A stretch of DNA of 64,000 bases from Stutzerimonas stutzeri TS44 (GCA_000263395.1 AJXE01000006.1:1-64000); one strand, 5' to 3'. Positions 45,668 to 55,924 are shown, counted from the first letter of the stretch. Translations and numbers: made by a program. The notes: generated by a model not told the origin, from the sequence alone.

Positions 45668-46126
45668 ATGGCCTACGCCATCGCCGCCTACCTGCACTTC
45701 CTGGCGATCTTTCTGCTGTTTGCGCTGCTGCTGCTGGAACACCAGTTGCTGCGACGGCCGCTGAGCTTCGCCCGCGCCCGCAGCCTGTTTCGCACCGACC
45801 TGCTGTTCGGCATCGTCGCCGGGGCGGCGCTGGCCAGCGGGGTCGCGCGCGCCGGCTGGTACGGCAAGGGCGCCGACTACTACCTGCAGAACAGCCTGTT
45901 CCACACCAAGGTCGGCCTGTTCGTGGTCGTCGCCGTGCTCTCGATCTATCCGACCGTGACCTTCCTCGGCTGGCGCAGCGCGTTGCGCAGCCGCCAAGTG
46001 CCGGCGCTCAGCGCGACCACCGCGCGCCGGCTGAGCTGGGTGATCCGCCTGGAGCTGCTGCTGTTGCTGGTCATCCCGCTGCTGGCCACGCTGATGGCGC
46101 GCGGCTTCGGCGTGCTGACCGGCTGA
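45668..46126 (+). CDS. DUF2214 family membrane protein
   Basis: A 152-residue protein with four hydrophobic helices. Family features: YLHFLAIFLLFALLLLEHQL, the loop LFRTDLLFGIVAGAALASGV, then GKGADYYLQNSLFHTKVGLF. Its role is unknown. The start ATG at 45668 lies immediately after the MATE stop, with AAAGGACAC upstream serving as the binding site, so it is the second gene of that operon. Convergent with speA. Confidence 0.85.
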   Translation: MAYAIAAYLHFLAIFLLFALLLLEHQLLRRPLSFARARSLFRTDLLFGIVAGAALASGVARAGWYGKGADYYLQNSLFHTKVGLFVVVAVLSIYPTVTFLGWRSALRSRQVPALSATTARRLSWVIRLELLLLLVIPLLATLMARGFGVLTG

Positions 46127-46132
46127 GCCGGC

Positions 46133-48043
46133 TCAGGGCGTGAGGTAGGACGAGCGGGTCAGCCCAAGGCGCAACGCGTCGATGAACTGGGTACGTTCCT
46201 TGGCGCTGAGCTTGGCGCTGGCAACCTTGTCGCGGTAGTAGGTCATCAGCTCCTCGGGCGACAGGTGCACGTAGCGCAGCATGTCCTCGATGGTGTCGTG
46301 AGTCTCGATGCCGGCGTGGTGGTAGCTGCCGTCCTCGCGCTGGTAGACGTTCACCGAATCGGTGTCGCCGAACAGGTTGTGCATGTCGCCGAGGATTTCC
46401 TGGTAGGCACCGACCAGGAACACGCCGAGGAAATACTCCTCGCCCGGCGCGACCTCGTGCACCGGCATGCTGCTTTCGATGCTCTGTTCGTCGACGTAGT
46501 GCTTGATCTTGCCGTCCGAGTCGCAGGTCAGGTCCTGCAGCACGGCGCGGCGCACCGGCTCCTCGTCCAGCCGCTGCAGCGGCACGATCGGCAGGATCTG
46601 GTCGATCGCCCAAGTATCCGGCAGGCTCTGGAACACCGAGAAGTTGCAGATGTACTTGTCGGCGAGCTTGTCGTTGAGTTCGTCGAGCACCGCGCGGTGC
46701 GAGCGCTGGCGCGCCTTGAGCTGGTTGTACAGGCGCCGGCAGATGGCGAAGTAGCTCTGCTCGGCCAGCGCCTTCTGCGCCAGGGTCAGCTTGCCGGACG
46801 CATACTGCGCGGCGGACTCGCTCATGTAGTGGGTGGCGCGCCAGTAGGTCTCGGTGACCATCTCCGGGTCGGTCGGGCCGAGCAGGTCGACCAGCGACTG
46901 GACGATTTCCGGCAGCTCGTCGTAGTTATCGATCTGCGGCACCTCGTCATTGTGCCGCTCGATGTCGGTCACCTGCATCACCAGCACCGCGTGGTGCGCA
47001 GTCATCGCCCGGCCGCTCTCGGAGAAGATGTGCGGGTGCGGCAGCTCCTGGCGGTCGCAGAACTCCTTGAGCATGCCGACCACGGTGCCGGCGTACTCGT
47101 CCATGTCGTAATTGATCGAACTGGCGTTGCGCGAATGGGTGCCGTCGTAATCGACGCCCAATCCGCCGCCGACGTCGATGTGATCCACCGGCAGGCCCAG
47201 CGCGCGCAGCTCGGCGTAGTAGCGGATCGCCTCGCGAAAGCCCTGGCGGTAGTCGGCCAGGTTGGCGATCTGCGAGCCCATGTGAAAGTGCAGCAGGCGG
47301 ATGCCCTGATCCATGCCCGCGGCGCGGAAACGCTCGACTACCGACAGCAGTTGCGCGGCCGAGAGGCCGAACTTGGAGCGCTCGCCGCCAGTATCGGCCC
47401 ACTTGGAGGAGGCCAGCGAGGACAGCCGCACGCGCAGCCCGATCTGCGGCATCAGCTTGAGTTCGTTGGCCTCCTCGATCACCAGGCCAACCTCGGACTC
47501 CTTCTCGATGACGATGAACACGTTGTGCCCGAGCTTCTGCCCCATCAGCGCCAGGCGGATGAACTCGCGGTCCTTGTAGCCGTTGCAGACGATGGTACCG
47601 CCCTTCGGCGCCAGCGCCAGCACGGCCATCAGCTCCGGCTTGGAACCGGCCTCCAGGCCGATGGAGACGTTCTGCGTGGCGATGATGTTCTCCACCACCG
47701 CCTCCTGCTGGTTGACCTTGATCGGATACAGCGCGGTGTACTGCGCCGCGTACTCCAGCCGCTCGATGTTGGCGTCGAAGGCGCCGGTCAGGCGCCGCAC
47801 GCGGTCCTGCAGGATGTCTGGAAAGCGTACCAGCAGCGGCAGTGACAGCCCCGCCTCGCGCAGCTGGTGGATCAGCCGGTTGAGCTCGATCGGCGCCCCG
47901 TCGCGCTGCGGTCGAACCTCGACGCGGCCCTCGTCGTTGATCGCGAAGTAGCCGGCGCCCCAATGGCGAATGCCATAGATGCTGCGGCTGTCCGCGGCGG
48001 TCCACTGGCTGCCGTCATCTTTACGTGTACGTCGTACGGGCAT
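46133..48043 (-). CDS. speA: Biosynthetic arginine decarboxylase SpeA
   Basis: PLP enzyme converting arginine to agmatine for polyamine synthesis. The 636-residue protein has the family start ([20 protein letters not shown]), the PLP lysine in YPIKVNQQ (about 113), the glycine loop ([14 protein letters not shown]) and the catalytic cysteine in [10 protein letters not shown]. Length is normal. In P. aeruginosa it is likewise next to a sui1-type gene, as I recall. Confidence 0.97.
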   Translation of the reverse strand: MPVRRTRKDDGSQWTAADSRSIYGIRHWGAGYFAINDEGRVEVRPQRDGAPIELNRLIHQLREAGLSLPLLVRFPDILQDRVRRLTGAFDANIERLEYAAQYTALYPIKVNQQEAVVENIIATQNVSIGLEAGSKPELMAVLALAPKGGTIVCNGYKDREFIRLALMGQKLGHNVFIVIEKESEVGLVIEEANELKLMPQIGLRVRLSSLASSKWADTGGERSKFGLSAAQLLSVVERFRAAGMDQGIRLLHFHMGSQIANLADYRQGFREAIRYYAELRALGLPVDHIDVGGGLGVDYDGTHSRNASSINYDMDEYAGTVVGMLKEFCDRQELPHPHIFSESGRAMTAHHAVLVMQVTDIERHNDEVPQIDNYDELPEIVQSLVDLLGPTDPEMVTETYWRATHYMSESAAQYASGKLTLAQKALAEQSYFAICRRLYNQLKARQRSHRAVLDELNDKLADKYICNFSVFQSLPDTWAIDQILPIVPLQRLDEEPVRRAVLQDLTCDSDGKIKHYVDEQSIESSMPVHEVAPGEEYFLGVFLVGAYQEILGDMHNLFGDTDSVNVYQREDGSYHHAGIETHDTIEDMLRYVHLSPEELMTYYRDKVASAKLSAKERTQFIDALRLGLTRSSYLTP

Positions 48044-48160
48044 CGGAGTCTCCCTGGAATGGTTGTGTGCCGCGTGGCTCGTGCGGGCCGGCGCAAGGGC
48101 TAATCGGCTTGGACAGCCTGATACGGGAAATCGCGCAAATGTTCGGCCGGGTGCCGGTGC

Positions 48161-48532
48161 TCAGCCCCCGGATTTCTTGGCCTGGAAGCCGCGCCTGGTC
48201 AGTTCGTCGAGCAGCAGCTGGACGTGGTCGCCCTGGATTTCGATCACCCCGTCCTTGAGCGCACCGCCGGTGCCGCAGCGACGTTTCAACGCGCTGGCCA
48301 GCTCCTTGAGTTCGACCTCGGCGAGCGGCACGCCGGTGATGGTGGTGACGGTCTTGCCGCCACGCCCCTTGCTCTCGCGCCGCACCCGGGCGATGCCGTC
48401 ACCCTCAGGGATAGCGCTCTGCTTGCAGAGGCAGACATCCAGCGGTTGCGCGCAGTCGGGACAATGCCGGCCGGCATCGGTGGAATAGACCAGCCCGCCC
48501 AGGCTGGCCAGTGATGTGGTTTTCTTGGCCAC
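48161..48532 (-). CDS. yciH: SUI1/eIF1-type translation initiation factor (YciH)
   Basis: A 123-residue protein with an N-terminal cysteine segment (CPDCAQPLDVCLC) and the SUI1 domain (RESKGRGGKTVTTITGVPLA; LKRRCGTGGALKDGVIEIQG; LLDELTRRGFQAKKSGG). The GTGG and GDH elements are conserved. Bacterial YciH resembles eIF1 and is thought to affect start-site fidelity. It is upstream of speA on the same strand. Confidence 0.93.
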   Translation of the reverse strand: MAKKTTSLASLGGLVYSTDAGRHCPDCAQPLDVCLCKQSAIPEGDGIARVRRESKGRGGKTVTTITGVPLAEVELKELASALKRRCGTGGALKDGVIEIQGDHVQLLLDELTRRGFQAKKSGG

Positions 48533-48540
48533 GCATACCT

Positions 48541-48576
48541 CGTCGCAAAAGAAACAGCCCCGGCATGCCGGGGCTG
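48541..48576 (-). terminator. Rho-independent terminator after thiO
   Basis: A 22-bp perfect palindrome (arms CAGCCCCGGCA and TGCCGGGGCTG, 48555-48576) is followed on the minus strand by TTTCTTTTGC. It lies between the thiO stop and the yciH start. Confidence 0.88.
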
Positions 48577-48633
48577 CGATGCGCAGAATCTAGCAGCAAA
48601 GCACGCCGGCCCGCAGCTCCCGCAACGACAAGC

Positions 48634-49737
48634 CTACAGGGCCGCGCCCTGCAGGCGTGCCCTCGGCGCGTAGGGTTGCGGATCGATGATCGGCTCACGC
48701 TCCAGCATCAGATCGGCCAGCAGCTGGCAGGACGCCGGCGCCAGCACCAGGCCGTTGCGGAAGTGCCCGCAGTTCAGCCACAGCCCATCGAAGCCGTCCA
48801 CCGCGCCAATATAAGGCACGCCATCCGGCGAGCCGGGGCGCAAGCCGGCCCAGTGCTTGACTACCGGTGCATCGGCCAGCGCCGGCAGCAACTCGGCCGC
48901 GGTCTTGCGCAGGCTCTGCAGTGCATCCTCGGTCGGCACCTTGTCGAAGCCGACATCCTCCAGCGTGCTGCCGACCAGAATATGCCCATCGCGCCGCGGA
49001 ATCGCGTAGCGCCGCTTGGCCAGCACCATGCTCGGCAGGAAGTCCTCGGTGCACTTGAACATGATCATCTGGCCCTTCATCGGCTTGACCGGCAGCTCGA
49101 GGCCCAGCGTTCGAAGCAGGTCACCGCTCCAGGCGCCCGCCGCAACCACCACCCGCTCGGCCCGCATCTCGCCCTGCGCGGTGCGCACGCCGACGATACG
49201 CGAGCCCTCGCGCACGAAACCGGTCACCGGGCACTGCTCGACCAACCGCACATTCGGCAACTGCCGCAGCGCCGCCCGCATCGCCTGTAGCAGGCGCGGG
49301 TTGCGCACGTTGGCGACCCCGGACATGTAAACCGCCCGCTCGAACCCTTCGCCCAGCGCCGGCACGGCGGCATGTACTTGCGCCATCGGCACGGACTGCA
49401 ATGGCCGACCATGCTGCCGAGCCCAGGCGAGCGCCTCGTCCTCATCCTGCAGATCGAGCCAGTACAGGCCAGTCTCGTAAACCTCGGGATCGATCCCCGT
49501 CTGCGCCAGCAACTGATCACCCAGCTGCGGATAGAAATCCTGCGACCAGTGCGCCAACGCCGTAACCGCCGGGCTATAGCGCCACGGATAAAGCGGCGAG
49601 ACGATCCCGCCACCGGCCCAGGAGGCTTCGCTGCCTGCCGTGCCCGACTCCAGCAGCAGCACATCGCCGCCAGCCTGGGCCAGGCGATAGGCCGATAACA
49701 TTCCGATCACGCCCGCGCCGATGATTACACTCTGCAT
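48634..49737 (-). CDS. thiO: Glycine oxidase ThiO (FAD-dependent)
   Basis: FAD enzyme that oxidises glycine to the imine used in thiazole synthesis for thiamine; the family also accepts other amino acids. The 367-residue protein has the Rossmann motif IIGAGVIGMLSAYRLAQAGG, then SEASWAGGGIVSPLYPWRY of the ThiO group, and a C-terminal FAD segment (NCGHFRNGLVLAPAS). ATG 49737 is preceded by GGGGGAAG; an upstream in-frame start at 49764 is less likely. The identity as thiO rather than a generic D-amino-acid oxidase rests on these motifs. Confidence 0.88.
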   Translation of the reverse strand: MQSVIIGAGVIGMLSAYRLAQAGGDVLLLESGTAGSEASWAGGGIVSPLYPWRYSPAVTALAHWSQDFYPQLGDQLLAQTGIDPEVYETGLYWLDLQDEDEALAWARQHGRPLQSVPMAQVHAAVPALGEGFERAVYMSGVANVRNPRLLQAMRAALRQLPNVRLVEQCPVTGFVREGSRIVGVRTAQGEMRAERVVVAAGAWSGDLLRTLGLELPVKPMKGQMIMFKCTEDFLPSMVLAKRRYAIPRRDGHILVGSTLEDVGFDKVPTEDALQSLRKTAAELLPALADAPVVKHWAGLRPGSPDGVPYIGAVDGFDGLWLNCGHFRNGLVLAPASCQLLADLMLEREPIIDPQPYAPRARLQGAAL

Positions 49738-49750
49738 TCTTCCCCCAATG

Positions 49751-49779
49751 AAAACGGGCCACAAAAAGTGGCCCGTTAT
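49751..49779 (-). terminator. Rho-independent terminator after pilE
   Basis: AACGGGCCAC (49753-49762) pairs with GTGGCCCGTT (49768-49777) around a 5-nt loop. The minus-strand tail extends the stem end to TTTT. It lies 20 nt past the pilE stop. Confidence 0.75.
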
Positions 49780-49796
49780 ACAACAGCATCAGACCC

Positions 49797-50213
49797 TCAC
49801 CAACAGTCTGCGACACTCTTGCCGCTGTTGCCGTCCAGCGCGCGCTCGCCCGCATGAGTGATCTCGAAGTTGCCGCAGGCATCGGATGCCATGGAGCCGG
49901 CACGAGTAGCGCGTAACGTAAAGGTGGTGGCCGTCGCCGCCACCGCCGCTATCTGGTAGTTGACCGCGCCACTGGCAGGAACATCCACCTGGAATACCGC
50001 CGCTGCCTCTCCATCCGCCCCGAGATAGGTGTTGTTCGCCGAGTAGAACCGCTCCAGTGCCTGCGCGCCGCTCAGCAAGGCTGCTGTGGCTTCGGCGCGC
50101 TTGCTCTTGCGCACGGACTCCGTGTAACTGGGGTAGGCGATGGCGGCCAGGATGCCGACGATCACCACCACTATCATCAACTCGATCAGGGTGAATCCCT
50201 GTTGGCGCTTCAT
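49797..50213 (-). CDS. pilE: Minor type IV pilin PilE
   Basis: A 138-residue class IVa prepilin. The leader MKRQQG is cut before F by PilD, and the mature helix FTLIELMIVVVIVGILAAIA has the Glu5. The C-terminal domain has the Cys pair (SDACGNF and VADCW) that forms the D-loop. The ATG at 50213 overlaps the pilY1 stop as ATGA. It is the last gene of the minor pilin operon, followed by a terminator. The minor pilin set primes pilus assembly and carries PilY1 to the tip. Confidence 0.93.
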   Translation of the reverse strand: MKRQQGFTLIELMIVVVIVGILAAIAYPSYTESVRKSKRAEATAALLSGAQALERFYSANNTYLGADGEAAAVFQVDVPASGAVNYQIAAVAATATTFTLRATRAGSMASDACGNFEITHAGERALDGNSGKSVADCW

Positions 50214-53200
50214 TTGATTTGTCTCCACGACATACGGCCGGGGCTGCCGCCACTGCCCGATAGATCGAACTGATTGATATCCCCGGAAAGACCGGAACTG
50301 TAGCCGTAATCGACGCCATCGCCGAACAGGTTGCCCGGCGCATCCATCGTCCCATCCGACAGCTTGAACCCACTGGGCGTGCACTGTGCACCGGAGCAAC
50401 TGACGACGTCGGTCGAATCGAAGTAACGATCGTTGTTCACGTCGAACAGGCTATCGGTCAGGCGTCCTCCGCTGAGCACATCGACGCCCAGCAACCAGCT
50501 TTCGCCTCCGGAAAGGCACGGGTCGCTACGCGGGATGAAGGTGGTGAACAGAACCCGGTTCTTGGACAACGACGGCGTTGCCACGACCCGCTCCCCATCC
50601 AGAGCCGCATTGCCGACGCTCAGGTTGATGTACCAGCCCTGATGCGCAACCCAATCGATCGGATTCTGCGTCAGTACCCGGTATTGCTGGCCGTTGGCAG
50701 TCGTCTCGTTGACGAACTTCTGCTCCAGCAGCTTCAGCTTCGACACTTCGTTGTTGCCGGAAAGGTCGCGATCCCAGATGCCGTAGATCGTCTGCAGCGC
50801 GGTGTTCGTCTTGTCGCCAGAAACCAGGTACTGGCCAGTCCCGAACACCACCAGCCGCCCGCTTTCGGGGTGCTGCTTGACGCGCACCTTGGCCGTGATC
50901 GGCTGCCGAGTATCGGAGTTGCGCGCCTTGAACAGCGGGCTGCTCAACCACTGGTTGGTGTTGCTGGAGCTCAGGTCGAACTTCCACAGGTTGCCCAGCA
51001 GGTCGCCCGCGTAGACATGGGTGACGCGCCGATTGGCATCGTAGAACGCCGTGGCGGTAGAGAGCCCGTTGGACGCAACACTGCCATCGGGATCGGTCAC
51101 TACGAGTTTCTTGATCACCTCACCGGTGATCGAATCGACCACATAGAGCGCCGCTCGACCGGCGTTGCTGTCGTAGCCGTTGCCGAAGATGGTGACGTAG
51201 CGATCGCTCTGGCCGATCAGCACACGGGCCACCGTGGGTTCGCCGAACTGATAGCCGATGTCGTTCCACGGGTCGGTCGACAGATTCGTATCCGGCGCGG
51301 TGCGCTCCCACTTGATGTCGGCCGCATCGAACGCCCGATCCGTCATGTCCAGGGCGAAGATGCCCCGGCCGCCATAGCCCAGCGCACCGACCAGATAGGT
51401 TTTCCAACCGTTGTCGTAGAGATCGCCCAGGCCGAAGGAGCCATCCACATAGAACTGGTGGCTGTAGTCCGGCTCGGTCAGCGCGATCAGTCCGGGCGTA
51501 GCACCGGGGCTGATGGCGCGTTTGCGAAACACGCTGGCCGGAACATAGGCGAAGGATTCGACACCCGTTGCCGCATTGAAGCCGTGCAGCATGCCGTCAT
51601 TGGCGCCCACGACGAGAAAAGCGTCCCGATCGGCCTTGCCCTCTACATAGGCCAGATAATTGTCCGCGGGCTCGTTACTGTTAGTGGCATCGTTCGGCAC
51701 GTTGTAGCCGTTGTTCTGCTCACCGACATAGATAGGGTCCGAGTTGACGATATCGCCAAGCAGCGAACTGCGGCTGCGCAGGCGCTGATCGGCATAGGGG
51801 GCCACCAGCGCGACACCATCGCTGCCGCCCTTAAGCCAGTTGAGCCGCTTCAAGGCATTGGTGTTGTCGGTCTCACCGGTCTTGGTCAGGCCGGCCTGCT
51901 GCGCAGCATTGAGATTGCTCCAGTCCAGCGCCTGTCCGCGACGGCCGGTGAAGCTGGCATCGTCGTTGTAGGTGAAAATGCGGCGCTCGGCCGGAGTCGG
52001 GAAGGTTCCGCTATCGGATGTCCGCCAAGCGACACTGCCAACCTTGCCGTCCATGTTTACCCGATAGGCCAGCACTTCACCGGTCCACTCGGTGCTGTTG
52101 TAGCGGGCCTGGTAGATCAGCGCGCCTTCCTGGATACGCTTGGTGTTGGCCGACACCGCCGAGGCGGAACTAATCTGCTGGCGGATGGATTGCAGCGCAC
52201 TGTTGAGGGCGTTGGTCAACTGATTCGCGTCGTTCGCCGTGTAGTAGGCACCATGACCGTACTCGGCAGCATCTTCCAGCATCTGGTTGTCGACGGCGAA
52301 ACCGACGGTGTAGGTGTGGAGGTTCTGCTTCGGGTAGGAACTGTCGTTGAAGTTCTTGCCTGCCAGATCGGTGCCGCTCTTGATCAGGTCGATGTCGTAG
52401 GCGAACTTGGCAATATCGTCGAGATAGAAAGTACTCCCTTCTCCGGTTCCCGATAAGGTTCCGTCGGCATACGGCTGGCCGCTAGGCTCATTTTTACCAT
52501 CCCAATCAGGGATGTTGTTTGCTCCGAGTACCTCGGGATTATCCCGATCCGGATCGTCACCGGGAAACGACGCATCATAGGTCGGCAAACCATCGGTGAG
52601 TACCACACCGAAGTTCTTTTGGCAGCGGTACTGTACGGGACTGGTGTAATCGCTTGAACCAGAGCCTTGATAACGGCTCAACCCACGAAAGTAACGGGTG
52701 ACCTCGTAATAGGTTTCGGCAAGCGGCGTGTTGGCTGTGGGCTGCAGTTGATCGATACCCGCGATAAGATTGGCGTAATTCTGGTCTGCCTGCGTCTGAG
52801 TGGCATCTTGCGCCGCAGAAAGAGCCAGCACCCGGTTCAATATGCTTCCGCCCGGCCCCTCATCCGAGGGTGTTCTAGAATTGAATGCAGACAGACCTAT
52901 CCGCATTCCCCGATTCGCCGAAACGATTGACTTGGCCGCATCGCGCGCGACTGCCATTCGATATTCGTTAGGTAATACGGCGCGCAGGTCGTTTCCGCTA
53001 TCACCAGCGGTAGTATAGGTATTGTAGATATATGCTAAATATTTTGAAGTATAACGAGTATTTTCACCACCCGCGGGATCGGGTAACGCATAACAGCGAC
53101 GCGCCGATCCGCTATTATCAGCGTACAGCGCCTTATAACCCGCCGCACAACTCTGCTGCAAAATAGTGTAGAGAGAAATATTTCCGTCCTCTTGCCCGCC

Positions 53201-53446
53201 ACCCCAGTCGAAGTTCCAATCCTTGCCATAGGTATAATATGGCGGAGCAAAGTCACTTAATTCAACTCCAAGCGGCGGAATGGCGTTATACATACTGCCC
53301 GAGTTATCCACCAGCAGCATGACGTTGGGCGGAACGCTTCCCGAAATGGAAAGCGGTTCATTGGGAAAAGGGCCAAGCGCATACACCGGCGATGCCAGAT
53401 AAAGCGCCAGAGCCGCCCCTAAAGCCGTAGCCTTATATTTGTCCAT
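50210..53446 (-). CDS. pilY1: PilY1, type IV pilus tip adhesin
   Basis: A 1078-residue secreted protein with a signal peptide (ALGAALALYLASPVYA), an N-terminal von Willebrand A domain with the MIDAS start LLVDNSGSM, and a C-terminal PilY1 beta-propeller (AYVPASVFRKRAISPGATPG, LVGALGYGGRGIFALDM, DRYVTIFGNGYDSNAGRAAL) with a calcium-loop type segment DVNNDRYFDSTD. It acts in adhesion, pilus extension and surface sensing. The ATG at 53446 is taken because AAGG lies 6 nt before it; the ATG at 53452 touches the site. Base use in the first 500 nt is lower in GC than in the neighbours. Confidence 0.95.
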   Translation of the reverse strand: MDKYKATALGAALALYLASPVYALGPFPNEPLSISGSVPPNVMLLVDNSGSMYNAIPPLGVELSDFAPPYYTYGKDWNFDWGGGQEDGNISLYTILQQSCAAGYKALYADNSGSARRCYALPDPAGGENTRYTSKYLAYIYNTYTTAGDSGNDLRAVLPNEYRMAVARDAAKSIVSANRGMRIGLSAFNSRTPSDEGPGGSILNRVLALSAAQDATQTQADQNYANLIAGIDQLQPTANTPLAETYYEVTRYFRGLSRYQGSGSSDYTSPVQYRCQKNFGVVLTDGLPTYDASFPGDDPDRDNPEVLGANNIPDWDGKNEPSGQPYADGTLSGTGEGSTFYLDDIAKFAYDIDLIKSGTDLAGKNFNDSSYPKQNLHTYTVGFAVDNQMLEDAAEYGHGAYYTANDANQLTNALNSALQSIRQQISSASAVSANTKRIQEGALIYQARYNSTEWTGEVLAYRVNMDGKVGSVAWRTSDSGTFPTPAERRIFTYNDDASFTGRRGQALDWSNLNAAQQAGLTKTGETDNTNALKRLNWLKGGSDGVALVAPYADQRLRSRSSLLGDIVNSDPIYVGEQNNGYNVPNDATNSNEPADNYLAYVEGKADRDAFLVVGANDGMLHGFNAATGVESFAYVPASVFRKRAISPGATPGLIALTEPDYSHQFYVDGSFGLGDLYDNGWKTYLVGALGYGGRGIFALDMTDRAFDAADIKWERTAPDTNLSTDPWNDIGYQFGEPTVARVLIGQSDRYVTIFGNGYDSNAGRAALYVVDSITGEVIKKLVVTDPDGSVASNGLSTATAFYDANRRVTHVYAGDLLGNLWKFDLSSSNTNQWLSSPLFKARNSDTRQPITAKVRVKQHPESGRLVVFGTGQYLVSGDKTNTALQTIYGIWDRDLSGNNEVSKLKLLEQKFVNETTANGQQYRVLTQNPIDWVAHQGWYINLSVGNAALDGERVVATPSLSKNRVLFTTFIPRSDPCLSGGESWLLGVDVLSGGRLTDSLFDVNNDRYFDSTDVVSCSGAQCTPSGFKLSDGTMDAPGNLFGDGVDYGYSSGLSGDINQFDLSGSGGSPGRMSWRQIK

Positions 53447-53454
53447 ATGCATCC

Positions 53455-53943
53455 TTAACGACTCACTGTCGACTGCAGTATCACCACGGCATCACCCGAA
53501 CCGCCCCCCGCCCGCGCCGTAACCCGATAGGAGTTGACGACAGGAACCTCACCTTCATCGCTCGGCGTGAAAGTCTGGGTCGTGAGCCATTCAATGGTAT
53601 ATCTCGGGGGGCTTTGCACTCCGGCATAACTGTCGGAAACCTGCTGGGATCGACTAGCCCACGGATAGTTGTCCTCAATGGGTCGAACACCCGTATAGTC
53701 GGGGCTCATCAACCCATTGGTGCCAGAGGCGGAAAACACTATCCCCGCCTGGCGAAGATGATCCTCGCCGACCCGCAGGGCTGCTTCGGCAGTCTGGAAT
53801 GCGAGATTCCTGTCCCGTTCGTTGCCAGCCATTCGCTCTTGAAGGGTAGAGTCCTGAATGGAGGCAATTCCGATCATGGTCAGTATCAGGAGAAATATCA
53901 GGCTGATAATCAGCGCCGAACCAGTTTGCACGTGTTTATGCAT
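53455..53943 (-). CDS. pilX: Minor pilin PilX
   Basis: A 162-residue prepilin-like protein. The leader ends at VQTG before SALIISLIFLLILTMIGIAS, and the PilX hallmark QDSTLQERMAGNERDRNLAF follows, then QTAEAALRVGE. It belongs to the tip complex with PilV, PilW, FimU and PilY1. The start is set at ATG 53943 (GGTGAG 4 nt upstream); a GTG at 53952 overlapping the pilW stop is an alternative. Confidence 0.9.
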   Translation of the reverse strand: MHKHVQTGSALIISLIFLLILTMIGIASIQDSTLQERMAGNERDRNLAFQTAEAALRVGEDHLRQAGIVFSASGTNGLMSPDYTGVRPIEDNYPWASRSQQVSDSYAGVQSPPRYTIEWLTTQTFTPSDEGEVPVVNSYRVTARAGGGSGDAVVILQSTVSR

Positions 53944-53948
53944 GACAC

Positions 53949-54992
53949 TCACCGAACCCGATTGCGAATTGCGACAACGCTGCCGAACGTCTGCCGCAGA
54001 CGACCGTCGGCGGCGACTGCGGCGCCATTGAAGTTGATCGATTGCACCGCTTCGCCCGTCCTTGCCACCACGTTGTTGTCCATGCTGCTCAACAAAAGCC
54101 TGAAACGCACGCTGACAACTCGCGACCAGTCGGTCACGTTATTCGCCGTACGGTACTCGTTGGCGATCGGGTTATTACCGGTTTTTATGCCGTACTCCAC
54201 CTGGAAGTCCTCGACGCCATCCACCAACTCGGCAGGATTGGCACTGGTATCGGCTCGATTGGCGAAGCGCCGCTGCATCCACAGCGCCCTGACCGGTGTT
54301 CCATCGTTGGAAAGACGCGCGGTATCCCTTACGAAGAAGGTGATCTCTTCGAACGCCATGACTTCGGCATCGGCGCCATAAGCTTTGCTGAGGCGATTGC
54401 TTGTATTCAAGTTTTCGGCGTGAGCGACAGTCGTTTTTTTGTCACAATTCTCAGTCTCAGTCTTCTTGCATGAAACGCTTGTTGCCCGAAAGATATCCGC
54501 CGACATGCAGTCAGCAATAAATAAAGTATCTTCCGCCTCAAGCCCCAAACTATTATCGACAACCTGAATATTCGCGTTGTCGACGGCCATGTTCCCGGTA
54601 AGTTGCAAGCCTAGATTCGAGGCCTTGCGAATGGTCAGCACATCCGTACCCACGCTCGCATTCCAGGTATTGCCGGAGGTGACATCGTTTGCCCCGCCCA
54701 TGATCGCCCCCAATGGATTAGCTGCATCCAGCGGTGGCGGAGAAGCGATGACGTTGATGTCGATTTCTTCGATATTGCCGCACCCCATATAACCCGCCAT
54801 CCGGCTCTCAGCTGCCAGCAGCCCGACGGCGAATCGCCCGTTTTCCTGAAGTCGGGACATTGCATCCTGAACCCGGTAGGTCGTCTTGCTCGCCAGGAAC
54901 ATCTGCATGACCGCAGCACCGATCACGAGACTCAAGGCAAGTGCCACCATGAGCTCGACCAGGCTCAATCCTTTGCTCCACTTGAAATTCAC
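53949..54992 (-). CDS. pilW: Minor pilin PilW
   Basis: A 347-residue prepilin. The start GTG at 54992 overlaps the pilV TGA as GTGA and has GAGGG upstream. The leader (VNFKWSKG) precedes LSLVELMVALALSLVIGAAV with Glu5, and the PilW segment FLASKTTYRVQDAMSRLQEN follows; then a long beta-rich domain with several cysteines. Much of the central part (around 54360-54620) has lower GC. Confidence 0.92.
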   Translation of the reverse strand: MNFKWSKGLSLVELMVALALSLVIGAAVMQMFLASKTTYRVQDAMSRLQENGRFAVGLLAAESRMAGYMGCGNIEEIDINVIASPPPLDAANPLGAIMGGANDVTSGNTWNASVGTDVLTIRKASNLGLQLTGNMAVDNANIQVVDNSLGLEAEDTLFIADCMSADIFRATSVSCKKTETENCDKKTTVAHAENLNTSNRLSKAYGADAEVMAFEEITFFVRDTARLSNDGTPVRALWMQRRFANRADTSANPAELVDGVEDFQVEYGIKTGNNPIANEYRTANNVTDWSRVVSVRFRLLLSSMDNNVVARTGEAVQSINFNGAAVAADGRLRQTFGSVVAIRNRVR

Positions 54993-55426
54993 AGACAATC
55001 CCTCTCGCAAAGTCGGGTGGTGAATACGAACTGCTGCGCCGCCTCGCCCCCAGACTTGCTCTCGTCCCACTGCACGGTTATCGAATAGATATCGCCGTTC
55101 TTGCTCACGCTGCCATTACCGGCAGGCAACTGAGTTGCCATCTCCGTCTTCCATTCACGCAAGTCCGTACTGGCGATGCCGCTGCCGGTCGGTGCGCTAT
55201 CGGTCAGGCCAATCGAATAACTTCCTGCCAAAGCGGCCGGTGCATTGGCGCGCATACGATCGGCAATGTCGTAAGCCAGAAAAGTCGCATGCGAACGAAA
55301 GGCTGCAGTCTGGTTAAATTGGAGAGCATTCAGCTGAAGCCCTATCATGCCGAGAATCCCGACCCCCAATATCAGCATCGACACGAGAACTTCGATAAGA
55401 CCGAAGCCTCCCTCCCTTCTTTTCAT
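54989..55426 (-). CDS. pilV: Minor pilin PilV
   Basis: A 145-residue prepilin with leader MKRREGG and the mature helix FGLIEVLVSMLILGVGILGM, then GLQLNALQFNQTAAFRSHA typical of PilV. It ends with CERDCL. The ATG directly follows the fimU stop (TGAATG), with AAGGAG inside fimU. Confidence 0.92.
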   Translation of the reverse strand: MKRREGGFGLIEVLVSMLILGVGILGMIGLQLNALQFNQTAAFRSHATFLAYDIADRMRANAPAALAGSYSIGLTDSAPTGSGIASTDLREWKTEMATQLPAGNGSVSKNGDIYSITVQWDESKSGGEAAQQFVFTTRLCERDCL

Positions 55427-55924
55427 TCACTGACACTCCTTTCGTGAGACTGCAGCCCTTCCAGTTGCATTGATGCTAATTATTCGCTCGTGGCGACATT
55501 CGAGATTCGGCATCGTATAGGCGAAACTCACAGTTGTACCGGCAGCTACACTATCAAGGCGACCCTGTCCATTGAAGATGACTTCATTTATGGCGGAGGT
55601 CAGGCTTGCATTTCCCTCGAGCGCCGGGAAATCCCTTATCAACTCACCATTATCAAATGTGGAATTGGTATTTCCATCTACCCAGACTCGCCACCCGGCA
55701 TGCCAGTTACCATTATTCAAGGAAGTGATCCTTACCGGCCCTCCTCGCTTGATCGACTCGCTCCTGGCCAAATTCAATGCGTTGAGCAACAGACCAGATT
55801 GCGTCTGCGCGCGATTCTGACGAACCAGATTGCCAAACCCCGGCACGGCAATGCTCAATACGATTGCCAGAATGGCAACCGTCACCATTAATTCGGTCAA
55901 CGTGAATCCAAGACTTCGCCGCAT
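55427..55924 (-). CDS. fimU: Minor pilin FimU (GspH/FimT family)
   Basis: A 165-residue prepilin with leader MRRSLG and FTLTELMVTVAILAIVLSIA including Glu5, then AVPGFGNLVRQNRAQTQSG and a GspH-type beta domain with NGNWHAGWRVWVDGNTN. First gene of the operon fimU-pilV-pilW-pilX-pilY1-pilE. GC content here is visibly below that of flanking genes. The ATG at 55924 has GGGGAAGG 5 nt or so upstream. Confidence 0.9.
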   Translation of the reverse strand: MRRSLGFTLTELMVTVAILAIVLSIAVPGFGNLVRQNRAQTQSGLLLNALNLARSESIKRGGPVRITSLNNGNWHAGWRVWVDGNTNSTFDNGELIRDFPALEGNASLTSAINEVIFNGQGRLDSVAAGTTVSFAYTMPNLECRHERIISINATGRAAVSRKECQ